64,000 nt of DNA from Paenibacillus silagei (GTDB lineage: Bacteria; Bacillota; Bacilli; Paenibacillales; Paenibacillaceae): positions 62,001 to 126,000 of the forward strand of contig NZ_JAGGLV010000020.1 in assembly GCF_017874735.1 (NCBI RefSeq). The letters run 5' to 3'. This document shows, in pieces, positions 26,970-37,145 of this stretch. The position numbers were made by a program, and so were the translations under genes. The notes under the pieces were generated by a model that saw nothing but the letters and a program-made list of their open reading frames with translations, searched no databases and was not told where the DNA came from. Within the stretch, counting starts at the first letter, position 1. Each line of letters starts with the position of its first letter.

Positions 26970-28703
26970 TCAGGAAAGACGAATCCGCAGGCTATATTCC
27001 AGAGGAGTGATGAGTGTTACGATGACTTTCTGGCAGCCTTCGGGATAGCTCATCCCGCGGATATCGGCCAGGTGATGCTCATGACAGCCCTGCTCAAGCT
27101 CCATCCAGTCCTCCCCTGCGCTATAGCGGAGTGTTCCGGCGGTCCAGAAGGAAGCCTCGCTCATCCCCGGCACCGGCGTCAGCTCGGAGCCCTCAAGTCT
27201 GCCCTCGCTGCCGAAGAGCAGGACGATCTGGGTCAGCACATCTGCCGGAGACGGCGCTGAGAAATGCAGATCCCAGCCAGCTTCCCACTCGCTTACCTTC
27301 ACGCAGACACTGCTCGTCTGGTTATGGGTAAGCGGCCGCTCTCCATGAGGCAGCAGATACCACGGGCTGCAAGGCAAGCCGGTCCGGGATGGCAGCTTGT
27401 CCCCCGGAATGGTGCCGTAATAGCCCTTTCCGGCTACAGACTCCAGACGATAGCCGCCCGAAATCTCCGTCAGCGTATCCATCGTAATCAGTCCAGGCTC
27501 GAAGCTTGAAGCCAGCTGAACCCCAAGCAGCCTTGCCCGGCCATGCCGCAGCGAGAACAGCGAGGAAGCCTCGGTCATCACGCTTACACTGGTCTCTCCG
27601 CTGCGCACACGGGCAACCGGAGCACCGAATTCCGTATGCTGCTTGCTGTGGCGGACAGGCCCGCCGTAGCCGTCCTGACCGATTCGGCCCATCAGCTCCT
27701 GACGATTAAACGTGCCATTGATCACCTTGCGGTAGCTGTCCGGCAATTCTCCCGGCGAGACTGAAGCCGCCTGCATCTGCGGATAGAGCAGGAACCCCAG
27801 CATAATCTGATTGGGCAGCGAACCCGGATGGATAACCGAGCGGCCTGCCAGCTCCGCAAGAGCAGCGAATTCCGGGTCTCGGTCATGCTCAGCCATCAGC
27901 TGGTAGCACAGATAATAGTCAGCCAGCGAGTAGACGCTGCCGAAATCCTGCCGCCCCGAGTAATCGGTGACCACCTCACCATCCGGGTGAACCAGGTATT
28001 TCATCATCCGCAGATTCTGGCGGACCGGCTCCAGCAGCTCTGGACGGTTCAGATCCTGCGCGGCGTAATAGAGCATGATGTCGCTGACCGTATTGTAAAT
28101 TCCGTTACTCCGCTCCGTCCATTCGCCGTCCGGCGTAATGTCCATCCCCTCCTGAAGCCATTCCCCGGCTCTTGCCTGTAACTCCTCCAGGGCAAATATC
28201 CGGTACAAAGACCCCAGCGCGGCAGTCAGCACCCAGCGGTGATTGGGGGTATGTACACCCCCGGTCAGCATCGCCGGAATCGTCCGCACAAGGAAGGCTC
28301 GAATCTGATCCGTCACCGGCTGCAGCGGCGGCCAGCTCTGCCGCTCCAGCAGCGTGAGGATATTGGCTAATCCGACCACGACGAACGCCGTATCCGGCGG
28401 GGAATGATAATTCGTCCAGCCCGGCGAGATCGTGCCGTCCTCATGCTGGAAGCGCAGCATGAATGCCATCCCCTCATGCAGCTGCTCCAGCAGCTCCAGA
28501 TCCCGGTAATACCGGGACTGCGGATTCACCAGGGCTGCCGCCCATGCCGCCAGATACTGGGCCGTGCCGGTATGATTCGGCCAGGCTACACCGCTCAGCG
28601 GATCACGCACGCCCCCGAAGTACCGGCTCTCCCGCTCACTGATCTGCAGCTCCATGGATTCCTCTGTCCATTTGTCATTAATGTCCGTTATCTTCTTGAA
28701 CAT
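26970..28703 (-). CDS. unassigned glycan-active protein, predicted alpha-barrel plus beta-sandwich
   Basis: A 577-residue protein that I cannot place in a named family. The first about 330 residues are helical and Trp/Tyr-rich, with GTAQYLAAWAAAL, FQHEDGTISPGW, GGVHTPNHRWVL and NGIYNTVSDIMLYYAA. These resemble the (alpha/alpha) toroids of polysaccharide lyases and unsaturated-glucuronyl hydrolases. The last about 230 residues look beta-rich, as in heparinase II/III-like lyases. There is no signal peptide. GGGGAG precedes the ATG at 28703. It sits between the importer permease and the GH95 gene in one operon, so a cytoplasmic role on imported oligosaccharide is likely. A glycosidase acting on uronic-acid side chains is one possibility; this is inference only. 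Confidence 0.75.
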   Translation of the reverse strand: MFKKITDINDKWTEESMELQISERESRYFGGVRDPLSGVAWPNHTGTAQYLAAWAAALVNPQSRYYRDLELLEQLHEGMAFMLRFQHEDGTISPGWTNYHSPPDTAFVVVGLANILTLLERQSWPPLQPVTDQIRAFLVRTIPAMLTGGVHTPNHRWVLTAALGSLYRIFALEELQARAGEWLQEGMDITPDGEWTERSNGIYNTVSDIMLYYAAQDLNRPELLEPVRQNLRMMKYLVHPDGEVVTDYSGRQDFGSVYSLADYYLCYQLMAEHDRDPEFAALAELAGRSVIHPGSLPNQIMLGFLLYPQMQAASVSPGELPDSYRKVINGTFNRQELMGRIGQDGYGGPVRHSKQHTEFGAPVARVRSGETSVSVMTEASSLFSLRHGRARLLGVQLASSFEPGLITMDTLTEISGGYRLESVAGKGYYGTIPGDKLPSRTGLPCSPWYLLPHGERPLTHNQTSSVCVKVSEWEAGWDLHFSAPSPADVLTQIVLLFGSEGRLEGSELTPVPGMSEASFWTAGTLRYSAGEDWMELEQGCHEHHLADIRGMSYPEGCQKVIVTLITPLEYSLRIRLS

Positions 28704-28794
28704 CTGCTCGACTCCCCTATCTGCCAGCCCTGTTAGGGCGTGATTTATACTGAACCTGCACCCACACCAGCCAATACAGTACCAGTCAATAGCC

Positions 28795-29667
28795 TCAGCC
28801 CTTCACGGCTCCGGTCATTACACCCGAGACGAAGTATCTTTGCAGCCATGGATAGACGAGCAGAATAGGAACTGTGGCGAACATTACAGTAGCCGCCTTC
28901 AGACTCTCCGGCACAACCGTGCTGACCGCGTTCCCCTCCATTCTCATCAGATCGGATACCTGGCTGTTCTGGATCATATGATAGAGCTTAAGCTGGAGCG
29001 GATACAGCTCCGGCTTCGTGATATACATCAGCGTATCCTGAAATCCGTTCCATCTGCCGACGGCATAGAACAGGCTTAGGGTAGCAAGCACCGGCATGGA
29101 TAACGGCAGAATGATACGGATCAGCGTCCCGAACTGGCTGCTGCCGTCAATCTCAGCAGATTCCTTGAGCGCGTCAGGAATACCGGCCAGAAAAGAAATC
29201 AGGATAATCATATAGAAGGGGCTAATAAGTCCAGGGAGAACCAGCGCCCAGATCGTATTGAGCAAATGCAGCTCCCGTGTCAGAATATACTCTGGAATAA
29301 TACCGCCGCTGAAGAACATGGTGACGACAATGAGGAACATGAAGATTTTACGGCCCTTCAGATCCTTCTTCGACAGGGCATAGCCCGCCGCAACCGTCAT
29401 CATCATGCACAGCGCTGTGAACAGCACCGTCAGGAATATCGTGAAGCCCAGCGAGCGGATCATCGCAGCATCACTGAACACTTTTTTATACGCCTCAATA
29501 TTGAAGTCCATAGGGAACAGAGTGACTCTGCCCGAAGCAATCGGGACGGTTCCGCTGAAGGAGACCGCGAGAATATGCACGAACGGAATCAGACATGCCA
29601 GCACCGATAAGGTTAAGCAGATCACAATCCATGTATCAAACGCCTTGTTAGCTGCTCTTTCATTCAT
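28795..29667 (-). CDS. sugar ABC importer permease (YtcP/LplC type)
   Basis: A 290-residue permease with six predicted transmembrane helices, the EAA loop LKESAEIDGSSQFGTLIR and the LplC-type ending QRYFVSGVMTGAVKG. The start at 29667 (MNERAANK) follows GGGAG by nine bases; a GTG nine bases upstream overlaps that site. It lies 27 bp after the LplB-type permease. Third gene of the operon. Confidence 0.92.
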   Translation of the reverse strand: MNERAANKAFDTWIVICLTLSVLACLIPFVHILAVSFSGTVPIASGRVTLFPMDFNIEAYKKVFSDAAMIRSLGFTIFLTVLFTALCMMMTVAAGYALSKKDLKGRKIFMFLIVVTMFFSGGIIPEYILTRELHLLNTIWALVLPGLISPFYMIILISFLAGIPDALKESAEIDGSSQFGTLIRIILPLSMPVLATLSLFYAVGRWNGFQDTLMYITKPELYPLQLKLYHMIQNSQVSDLMRMEGNAVSTVVPESLKAATVMFATVPILLVYPWLQRYFVSGVMTGAVKG

Positions 29668-29694
29668 AATGTACACTCCCGATCCAAAGGTTGA

Positions 29695-30597
29695 TTATAG
29701 GATGCTCTCGTCTGTAAGCTTCTTGGAGATATAATTCGCCGCCAGCAGGAAAAGAAGTCCGACCACCGCCTGGAACAATCCAACCACCGTAGCCAGCGTA
29801 TACTGCCCCGATTCCAGACCGATCCGGTAGACAAAGGTACTCAGCACATCCGAGTATTCCATAACCGCAAGGTTACCGATTACGAACGGCCGCTCGAAGC
29901 CAATCGAGATCATGTTGCCCAGATTAATGATCAGCAGCGTAACAATCGTCGGCTTGATCCCCGGAATCGTAATATGCAGAATGCGCTTGATTCTTCCGGC
30001 CCCATCGACCTCCGCCGCTTCGAAGAGCTCTTTATTAATGCCCGCGAGTGCCGCCAGATAGAGAATCGTCCCCCAGCCTGCGCTCTGCCAGACACCAGTC
30101 AGCAGGTACGTGATCAGCCAATAATTTTTGTCAGAGAGAAAAGGAATGGCATCCAGCCCCAGGCTCGTTAACAGGTTGTTAATCATCCCGGACTGCTGGC
30201 CAAAGAGCTGGTACACAATCCCGCCGATGATTACCCAGGAAATAAAATGCGGAATATACAGAATCGTCTGAGACAGCTTCTTGAACCAGACCACCTTCAG
30301 CTCAAATAGCATAATGGCAATAATCAAGGGGGCGGGAAAAGAAACGATCAGATCCAGAAAGTTCAGCATCAACGTGTTGCGTAAGGTTATATAAAAGTCC
30401 TGATTCGCAAATACCTCGCGGAATCCGTCAAGACCAATCCATTCACTGCCACCAATGCCTTTGAAGAAGTTGAAGTCCTTGAACGCAATCTGCACACCAT
30501 ACATTGGACCGTATTTGAAAATAATAAAGAACAGCATGGGTAAGACCAGCAATGCGTACATCTGCCAATTTCTGCGGAAATAACGGGTGTATCCCAC
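29695..30597 (-). CDS. sugar ABC importer permease (LplB type)
   Basis: About 300 residues, six predicted transmembrane helices, with the EAA loop FEAAEVDGAGRIKRILH. The chosen start is GTG at 30597 (GYTRYFRRNWQMY), because GGAGGAGGAATC lies directly upstream. An ATG at 30693 would add 32 residues of low-complexity, non-family sequence. It follows the binding-protein gene and precedes the YtcP-type partner. Confidence 0.9.
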   Translation of the reverse strand: MGYTRYFRRNWQMYALLVLPMLFFIIFKYGPMYGVQIAFKDFNFFKGIGGSEWIGLDGFREVFANQDFYITLRNTLMLNFLDLIVSFPAPLIIAIMLFELKVVWFKKLSQTILYIPHFISWVIIGGIVYQLFGQQSGMINNLLTSLGLDAIPFLSDKNYWLITYLLTGVWQSAGWGTILYLAALAGINKELFEAAEVDGAGRIKRILHITIPGIKPTIVTLLIINLGNMISIGFERPFVIGNLAVMEYSDVLSTFVYRIGLESGQYTLATVVGLFQAVVGLLFLLAANYISKKLTDESIL

Positions 30598-30693
30598 AAC
30601 GATTCCTCCTCCACTGTGCCCCTGAGGCTGTAAGGGGAAGCAGCCAAGACCGGCAGCCCTGCCGCTCCCCTCCCTCACGGACCTCGAATTCAA

Positions 30694-32286
30694 TTATTTC
30701 TGCTCGCTGTAGGCAGCCTTGCGTTCATCCAGAATGGCCTGTCCGCCGCTCGACATGTAGTCCTTCAGCATACTCTCATAGGTGACTTCGAATTCACCAG
30801 GGGGGACCATTGTAGCTTTCACCATTAGCTGCTTGATTTTATCGCTAAGTGTCGTGCCGTATTTGCTCTCGGCCTCAATCGGACGGCTGGTGAACACCGG
30901 CTCAATCGGGTTAGTGGTGGAAATCGTCAGTGATTTCGCGATGATGTCCTGATACTGGGTGCGGAAGCTCTTCACGAAGGCCTCATTATTCTTCTCCTGG
31001 CTCTCAAAAATCCGTCCGTTCGCAATAATCCCGATATCCCCGCCGCCAGACAGCTTGTTCGAGGATTCGACAGACAGATCCGGAATGGAGACCGGCACGC
31101 CGTCTTCCAGCGTATAATGCTCGCCTTCAATCCCGTTCTGGATATATTGCAAATGACCCTCTGTAGACATCCAGTCCAGATACTTGATAGCTTCCACCGC
31201 ATGCTTGCTGGACTTCGGAATCATAATGTACATCCCGTTCGGAGCAGATACCGGCTTGGCCGTCTTCCCCTCGCTGTTCGTGAACGGATCAATGGCGCTC
31301 AGCACAGCCTTCGGGTTATTCTTCGTCAGAACATCATAAGTACCGTCAGGGTAGAAGATCGCATCGTTATCATCGCTGAATGCGCCCACAAGCCCGTTCC
31401 CGATATTCTGCGTAAGGGTCTCTTTATTCTCATCCAGGGCAAAGTCCTTGCTGATCAGCCCTTCGTTATACAGCTTGTTCATATATTGAATGGCATCCTT
31501 GAATCCGGGCAGCAGAATCGGGTAGTCTCGGGAGCTGAGATTCTGCGTAAGCTCGAAGCGCTCCTGCTCGCTGACCGGCTTGATGAAGGACCAGACCAGC
31601 GAATCATACTGCGCCGCTGCAATCGTCATGCCCAGAGGAATCACTTTGCCGCCGGTTTCACCCGGATCTTTGGTCTTGAAGGCGGTCAGTGTATTATATA
31701 GCTCCTCTGAGGTAGCCGGAACGGGAAGCCCCAGCTTATCCAGCCAATCCTGACGGATGAAGGAAGCATATTTACCTATCGTAGAGCGTTTGGCGGGAAT
31801 GCTATACTGGACGCCATCGTATTGACCGTAGCGCAAAGTATCCTCGCCAAGGAACTTGGTCAGGTTCTGTCCGTGTTCTTGCAGCAGCGGAGTCAGATCC
31901 GTCAGCCCGCCTTGCTCGGCATATTTGTTGAAGGTCCCGGAATCATAGGTGAAGACGATATCAGGAACATCGGTTCCGCTGGCCATCAGGACATTAAGCT
32001 TAGTCACTTCTTCCGAGCGGGGGATAGGAACGAATTCCACATTAATATTGTTAGCCTTTCCGAAATTCTCTTTAACATAATTGGTGAGGAAGTTATCGGA
32101 TGCCGTAACACCGGCCGGCGCATTGCCACGGTCAAAAATTTCGATCTTCAAGCTGCCGGCTGGTGCTGCACCGTTGCCGCTTGCTTCACTGGAATCTTTA
32201 GACGAGCATGCAGACAATACCATGGATGACATAAGAACCGCTGAGAGACCGAGAGCCAACTTTCTTTTACCGTTATCATTTGTCAT
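30694..32286 (-). CDS. extracellular sugar-binding lipoprotein of an ABC importer
   Basis: About 530 residues. Signal peptide GKRKLALGLSAVLMSSMVL ends in the lipobox LSAC, followed by a Ser/Gly/Ala linker. The remainder is a family-1 solute-binding domain with a long C-terminal section, as in LplA-type proteins. The ATG at 32286 has AGGTGAT at eight bases; a GTG at 32298 lies inside that site. First gene of the operon that continues with two permeases, the unassigned protein and GH95. The AraC-type membrane regulator directly upstream probably controls it. Confidence 0.92.
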   Translation of the reverse strand: MTNDNGKRKLALGLSAVLMSSMVLSACSSKDSSEASGNGAAPAGSLKIEIFDRGNAPAGVTASDNFLTNYVKENFGKANNINVEFVPIPRSEEVTKLNVLMASGTDVPDIVFTYDSGTFNKYAEQGGLTDLTPLLQEHGQNLTKFLGEDTLRYGQYDGVQYSIPAKRSTIGKYASFIRQDWLDKLGLPVPATSEELYNTLTAFKTKDPGETGGKVIPLGMTIAAAQYDSLVWSFIKPVSEQERFELTQNLSSRDYPILLPGFKDAIQYMNKLYNEGLISKDFALDENKETLTQNIGNGLVGAFSDDNDAIFYPDGTYDVLTKNNPKAVLSAIDPFTNSEGKTAKPVSAPNGMYIMIPKSSKHAVEAIKYLDWMSTEGHLQYIQNGIEGEHYTLEDGVPVSIPDLSVESSNKLSGGGDIGIIANGRIFESQEKNNEAFVKSFRTQYQDIIAKSLTISTTNPIEPVFTSRPIEAESKYGTTLSDKIKQLMVKATMVPPGEFEVTYESMLKDYMSSGGQAILDERKAAYSEQK

Positions 32287-32586
32287 ATTTCCTATCACCT
32301 ATCCCTTTCGATTTCTGATTTCAATCAGCCTGTTGTCTCTGTATGATGCTTACGGCTTGACCATGTGATGAATTATTACATCGTTTGCGGAATTCGACAA
32401 TATACATGTTTCTTATTGAATTTTCATGAAAAACCCAATGGAATTGCAGCATTTTTCATTCTGAATATACAATTATCGCAGGAATGCTTCACGAAAATCG
32501 TATCCATAAACCTAAATATCTAACTCATATATAACTAGTCATGTCATGTATTTACTACCCATTGCACCAGACCTCCCACAATAATC

Positions 32587-32629
32587 AAAAAAAGCGCAAA
32601 CCCGGAATCAGCTGAAGCCGGATTTACGC
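32587..32629 (-). terminator. rho-independent terminator of the membrane AraC regulator gene
   Basis: On the minus strand GCGTAAATCCGG pairs with CCGGGTTTGCGC (two G-T pairs) and is followed by seven T. It starts six bases after the regulator stop codon. The 300 bp between it and the binding-protein start (32287-32586) hold no gene and should contain the importer promoter. Confidence 0.85.
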
Positions 32630-32634
32630 ATTGC

Positions 32635-34890
32635 TTATTCATCTTTATGGAGCTTCGATTTGCGGTAATCCCCCGGGGTCATGCCCGTAATACGCTTGAA
32701 GACCCGTCCGAAGGTAATGGAATTAGCATATCCAATCTGCAGGGCAATATCCTGTATGCTCTCTGAAGTCGTCTCCAGCAGTTCCTTGGCCTTCATCAGC
32801 CGCAGCTCTGCGAGAAAGTCCACGAACTTCATATTGAATTCTTCCTTGAACAGGTAGCTGGCGTATTTCGCAGAGATCTGGAACCGCTCGCTCAGATGAT
32901 TCAAGGACAGATCAGGATTCGCATAATGCTCTTCTATATAATGCTTAACCTCGGTAATCATCACCCGGTGGCTCTTCAGCTCATTGACCGACACATAGAC
33001 ATGGTAGGTTTCATTCAGCCAGCCGGTCAGCAGCTCCCGGATCTCTTCAAGATTGGTGCTGCCCCGGATGCGTTCCCGCAGACCGCTGCTCCATGCTGCC
33101 GCGAGCTGACGGTCCAGCGTCTCCGCTATCCCCTTAAGCTCCTGCTCCAGCGCCTGGAGCAGCACTTCCAGCAGCATATAGATCTCTTCGTCCTTCAGGC
33201 GGTCCTTGCGGAAGGAATCGAAGATTTCGTCCAGCCGGATTCGCCAGTTCTCGCCCGACAAGCGGAATTCACGGACCAGCTGGGTGAAGCTTCCGAAGTA
33301 TTTATAGCTCTTCAATCCGGAATCGTCCTGCTGATCCATTTGGACTGCAGCAATATCTGTTCCCAAGGCCAGCCTGTGACTGAGCACCTCAGCCGCTGCC
33401 GCGTAAGAATCCCGGATCTCCCGCCAGTCCCGGACGACCGTACCCACTCCGAAGGTCAGGGATACCCGCAGATTATCCATAATCCAGCGGTGGCAGTCTC
33501 TTGCCAGCTCCAGCATCGTATCACTGTCATCCTTCACCGGCTGGAACCGGAGGCCAATAATCATCCCCAGCCGCTCCCCGCTGATCCACTCGGCCCAGGC
33601 TTGAAGCTGCTTATCTGCCATCAGGTCACCCAGTACATTGGTTAAGGCGAATTTCAGCAGGTTCTGATCCTGAGCAGGCAGCGCATGCCAGTCCTTCTCC
33701 CGGTTCAGCTCGGCTGTGAATACAACGAACGCTTCGAACTCCCTGGTGCCCTCGAAGGGGTCCAGCGTCTCCAGCCGCTCTGCCACATCCTCCAGCCGCT
33801 GCCCGCTGAGGAAATCCTGGAACAGCTCCCGTCGCTGAATGACCAGATTCTCATAACGTTCCCGCTCATAGTCGGTAGTGATCTGCACCAGCCGGTCCAG
33901 CGCATTATGCATCAGGGCCAGCTCATCGGAAGCTACGCCAGGTGCGGCATTCTGGGCCGCAGGCTGAAGTCCTTGAATCCGCACCATCAGTTGATGGATG
34001 GGCCGGTAATTCCGCCGGGTGATGTAGATGATATACACTACGCCCAGCGCAATCGTCAGCAGCCCGAGAATGAACCAGACGTAGGAGATCACCGAGATCC
34101 AATCGAATAAGCGCCCGGCCCGGAGTCCGCTCTCGAAGGTCCAGCCCAGATTCTTCGCCTCGACCTTCGAGAGCGTTCTGTTATTCTCGCCGTCTGCGGC
34201 CGGAGCAGAATCATAGATCGCCGTTCCCGAGACATCCTTGATCCGCAGGAAGGACAGTTCTCCACTCGTCAAGCTGTCCACTAGACGCTCTACGCGGTAC
34301 ACACTGACATTAATAACAATATAACCGTCGGAGCCCCAAGGAATCGGCAGCCTGCTGGCCAGGCTGATCACCGGCCGCAAGTCCTTAGAGTTCCTGGGCT
34401 GAACCATCCGTACAGCGCTCCACCCCTGTTGCTGCTTATTCTTATTCGCAGAGAGCTGCTGCAAATATTCTGCCTCCAGCCCTTGGCCCTGCCCCGGATT
34501 CACGTATCCGCTCTGGCCCAGCATCAGCTTGTCCTTGTTACGGTAGACATAGATTGAATCAATCAGGCTGAAGCGTTCGGATAGACGGTTCATACTTTGC
34601 ACAATTTCATACGAGCTGCCTGCCGGTGAGTCCGTGCCGGAGGGCGCATCCAGGAAGTCATTATAGGAATAGTTATTTCCGATCTCCTGCAGCACCCCCA
34701 GCTCTATCTCATTCAAGGTCCGCTCCACCGTATCCGCCACATAGCTGGTGGATACGTAGTTAGCCTTCTCCGTCTCGCTGCGGGACAGCTCCGTAATGAC
34801 CATGAAGGCCAGGAAGATTAGAACAGTGACTACAAGCAGGAAGACAGGGAAGTATGAGAATAGCATCCGACTATACCAACTGCGCTTCAT
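32635..34890 (-). CDS. membrane-bound AraC-family regulator with extracytoplasmic sensor
   Basis: A 751-residue one-component regulator. An N-terminal transmembrane helix (about 9-33) leads into an extracytoplasmic sensor of about 230 residues. A second helix (VWFILGLLTIALGVVYIIYI) and a HAMP-like segment follow, then a long cytoplasmic linker. The C-terminal AraC HTH (about 645-745) reads LNHLSERFQISAKYASYLFK and IALQIGYANSITFGRVFK. The ATG at 34890 follows GGGGGAAGC. Such proteins sense sugar or the binding protein outside and switch on an adjacent importer, here the binding-protein operon at 32.3 kb. A gap of 18 bp separates it from the MFS gene upstream, so it may be co-transcribed with the ROK/MFS group. 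Confidence 0.9.
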   Translation of the reverse strand: MKRSWYSRMLFSYFPVFLLVVTVLIFLAFMVITELSRSETEKANYVSTSYVADTVERTLNEIELGVLQEIGNNYSYNDFLDAPSGTDSPAGSSYEIVQSMNRLSERFSLIDSIYVYRNKDKLMLGQSGYVNPGQGQGLEAEYLQQLSANKNKQQQGWSAVRMVQPRNSKDLRPVISLASRLPIPWGSDGYIVINVSVYRVERLVDSLTSGELSFLRIKDVSGTAIYDSAPAADGENNRTLSKVEAKNLGWTFESGLRAGRLFDWISVISYVWFILGLLTIALGVVYIIYITRRNYRPIHQLMVRIQGLQPAAQNAAPGVASDELALMHNALDRLVQITTDYERERYENLVIQRRELFQDFLSGQRLEDVAERLETLDPFEGTREFEAFVVFTAELNREKDWHALPAQDQNLLKFALTNVLGDLMADKQLQAWAEWISGERLGMIIGLRFQPVKDDSDTMLELARDCHRWIMDNLRVSLTFGVGTVVRDWREIRDSYAAAAEVLSHRLALGTDIAAVQMDQQDDSGLKSYKYFGSFTQLVREFRLSGENWRIRLDEIFDSFRKDRLKDEEIYMLLEVLLQALEQELKGIAETLDRQLAAAWSSGLRERIRGSTNLEEIRELLTGWLNETYHVYVSVNELKSHRVMITEVKHYIEEHYANPDLSLNHLSERFQISAKYASYLFKEEFNMKFVDFLAELRLMKAKELLETTSESIQDIALQIGYANSITFGRVFKRITGMTPGDYRKSKLHKDE

Positions 34891-34908
34891 AGAGCTTCCC
34901 CCTTCTTC

Positions 34909-36108
34909 TTATTCAGACTGCTGCTTACGTGAAATTGAGCTTACCTTGTACAGCAGCAATGCGCCGAGCGCGGCGCTGACCGTACAGGAGAAATACATCA
35001 GTCCCGGTCCGCCGGTCTCCAGCAGATACCCGTTCAGCAGATTCCCGGCAATGCCACCAAGACCGACAAACACCATATTGAACAGACTTTGTCCTGTGGC
35101 TTGCAGCTCTTTACCCGTAATGGAGGCCACATATTCTACGGCTGCAATGTAGAAGAAACCAAAAGACATGCCGTGCAGCGTCTGGACACCTATCATAACA
35201 CCGGGAACAGGAATGAGCCATTGGATCGCCCAGCGGAGCATGTAGACAACGGAGGCCAGCATCAATGTTTTCTCATAGCCGTACTTCTTCAGGACTCTTG
35301 CGGCCACGAGCATTGCCGGAACACTGGTAATGGAAGCAATCATCAGGGCGATGCCTGACCACGCGAAGCTCCCGCCCGCCATCTGGAAGGTCAGCACAAA
35401 GAAGGAGTTGAAGGCCGTAAGCGTCTGGTTCACCAGAAAACAACCGGCGAGAAATAGCAGAAAGACCCGGTTACCCAGCAGTTGCCTGATTCCGCTGGTG
35501 AACGTTACATGCTGCGCCCGCCGCTGCACATTCACGGGAATGGTCATCACGAGGATAAGAGCAAGCAGGTTGAAGAGCAGGAAGGGAATCCACAGCTCGG
35601 TGACCCCCATCCAGTTCAGATACAGTCCGCCGAAGTACCCTCCCAGCGCCGTGCCGATACTGCCGAACAGCCGGATGGTCCCGAACGAGGTGCCTGCGGC
35701 TGAAGCTGCATTCACTGCATAAGCGTCGGCAATCGGCGTCTGGGTGCTCTGAAAAATCGTATACAAGCTGTATACTAGCACAATGACGACAAGCCATTTT
35801 ACATTGTAGAGATAGACTATGGTGCCGGGAACAATCAGGGTAAGCATTAGTACCAGTCTTGTTCGTTGATAGCGGTCCACCAGAATTCCCCATAACGGCT
35901 GAAACAGAATCGCCAGCAAGGTGCCGAATGCCATCATCACTCCAATCCTCTGGCTCGTCATGCCCTGATGAACCAGAAGAGAGGTGACATAAGGGTTGAA
36001 GCTGCCCCCGGCCAGACCTGTGAACAGGTACAGACCGCGCATCTTCAGCAGGACCTCGCTCTCCTTGCTGCCTACAGAGAATCTCATTATACTTGTTCCG
36101 CGTCTCAT
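34909..36108 (-). CDS. major facilitator superfamily transporter
   Basis: About 399 residues with twelve predicted transmembrane helices. The loop after helix 2 is GILVDRYQRTRLVLML, the MFS signature position. The overall form resembles LacY/nucleoside-type symporters and sugar efflux proteins rather than drug pumps, but the substrate is unknown. GAGG lies eight bases before the ATG at 36108; an ATG at 36114 is too close to it. It follows the ROK kinase gene by a few bases, so uptake or efflux of a sugar that the kinase phosphorylates is plausible. Confidence 0.85.
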   Translation of the reverse strand: MRRGTSIMRFSVGSKESEVLLKMRGLYLFTGLAGGSFNPYVTSLLVHQGMTSQRIGVMMAFGTLLAILFQPLWGILVDRYQRTRLVLMLTLIVPGTIVYLYNVKWLVVIVLVYSLYTIFQSTQTPIADAYAVNAASAAGTSFGTIRLFGSIGTALGGYFGGLYLNWMGVTELWIPFLLFNLLALILVMTIPVNVQRRAQHVTFTSGIRQLLGNRVFLLFLAGCFLVNQTLTAFNSFFVLTFQMAGGSFAWSGIALMIASITSVPAMLVAARVLKKYGYEKTLMLASVVYMLRWAIQWLIPVPGVMIGVQTLHGMSFGFFYIAAVEYVASITGKELQATGQSLFNMVFVGLGGIAGNLLNGYLLETGGPGLMYFSCTVSAALGALLLYKVSSISRKQQSE

Positions 36109-36118
36109 ATTCATAGCC

Positions 36119-37102
36119 TCAATTCTGTCCGGTTCCTGCGCTCAGCCTGCTTCGGGCCGCCGCCGCAGCACCTATTGCTCCCGCCTGATTGCCGAGCACC
36201 GCCTGCCGGACAGTTAAGGATTGCTCAGGAGTATACCGGCTGATCCGCGCTGCAACCTCCTGCACATAGCCCGGGTTCTTCTCCACAACACCACCGCCGA
36301 GAATGACCAGCTCCAGATCCAGCGTAATCGCTATATTCTTGACCGCCGCCGCCATCTGTTCATACGCATGATCCAGCAGCGCCAGTGCCGTCTCATCCTG
36401 CTGCTGCGCGGCTGCAAATACATGCTCCGCCCGGACCGCATCGCCCTGCGCCAGTTCTCTGATCAATGAACTACTGTTGTTCCCGTGCAGCCTGGCCGCC
36501 GCCTTCGCCCCGATTCCCGTGCCGGATACCTCCATCTCAAACGGGCCGAACTCACTGTACTCCGGATCGGCAGCAGCATGAACCGCTCCCGGCTCAACGA
36601 TGAGATAGCCAATCTCACCCGCAGCGAAGCTGGCTCCCCGGTAGAGCTGGCCGTTCAGGAACAAGGCGCTGCCCACACCAGTACCGACTGTGATCATAAT
36701 GAAATGCTCAGATCCGGCAGCCGAGCCTGCTGCATACTCGCCCATAGCTGCCATGTTCACATCATTATCCAGCACCACCAGTCCGGGATAATAATCGGCA
36801 ATTACCGGACGAATATCCGTGGTTGCAGGCCAATTGAGCGCCGGTGCGCTGGTCAGTGTTCCGGTACGCTCATTCATGACTCCAGGGAACCCGATGCCCA
36901 CTCCCTTCAGAGAAGCGAGCGTAGTGCCGTTACGCTTGCAGAGCTGCTCCAGTTCGGCGAATAACCAGCGGAAGAACACCTCCGGCTCCCGGCTCAGCTG
37001 CGTTTCCACCTTGTACTGTTCAAGCACCGTTCCTACTTCATCTGTGAGGCATAGCAGTGTCTTGGTGCCGCCAACATCAATTCCGGCAGTTAACATATTC
37101 AT
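36119..37102 (-). CDS. ROK-family sugar kinase
   Basis: A 327-residue ROK protein without a DNA-binding domain, so probably a glucokinase- or N-acetylhexosamine-kinase-like enzyme. The ATP-binding phosphate-1 motif is GIDVGGTKTLLCL, and phosphate-2 is TVGTGVGSALFLNG. The substrate region has LDNDVNMAAMGEYAAGS. The zinc-binding GH...CxCGxxGC motif found in most ROK kinases is missing: the region reads GEIGYLIVEPGAVHAAADP. A GGGGGA site precedes the start. It lies between a ROK repressor and an MFS transporter on the same strand. Confidence 0.88.
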   Translation of the reverse strand: MNMLTAGIDVGGTKTLLCLTDEVGTVLEQYKVETQLSREPEVFFRWLFAELEQLCKRNGTTLASLKGVGIGFPGVMNERTGTLTSAPALNWPATTDIRPVIADYYPGLVVLDNDVNMAAMGEYAAGSAAGSEHFIMITVGTGVGSALFLNGQLYRGASFAAGEIGYLIVEPGAVHAAADPEYSEFGPFEMEVSGTGIGAKAAARLHGNNSSSLIRELAQGDAVRAEHVFAAAQQQDETALALLDHAYEQMAAAVKNIAITLDLELVILGGGVVEKNPGYVQEVAARISRYTPEQSLTVRQAVLGNQAGAIGAAAAARSRLSAGTGQN

Positions 37103-37145
37103 CTAGGATTCCCCCGTCATTCTATAAAATATAAGCTTATGCTCC

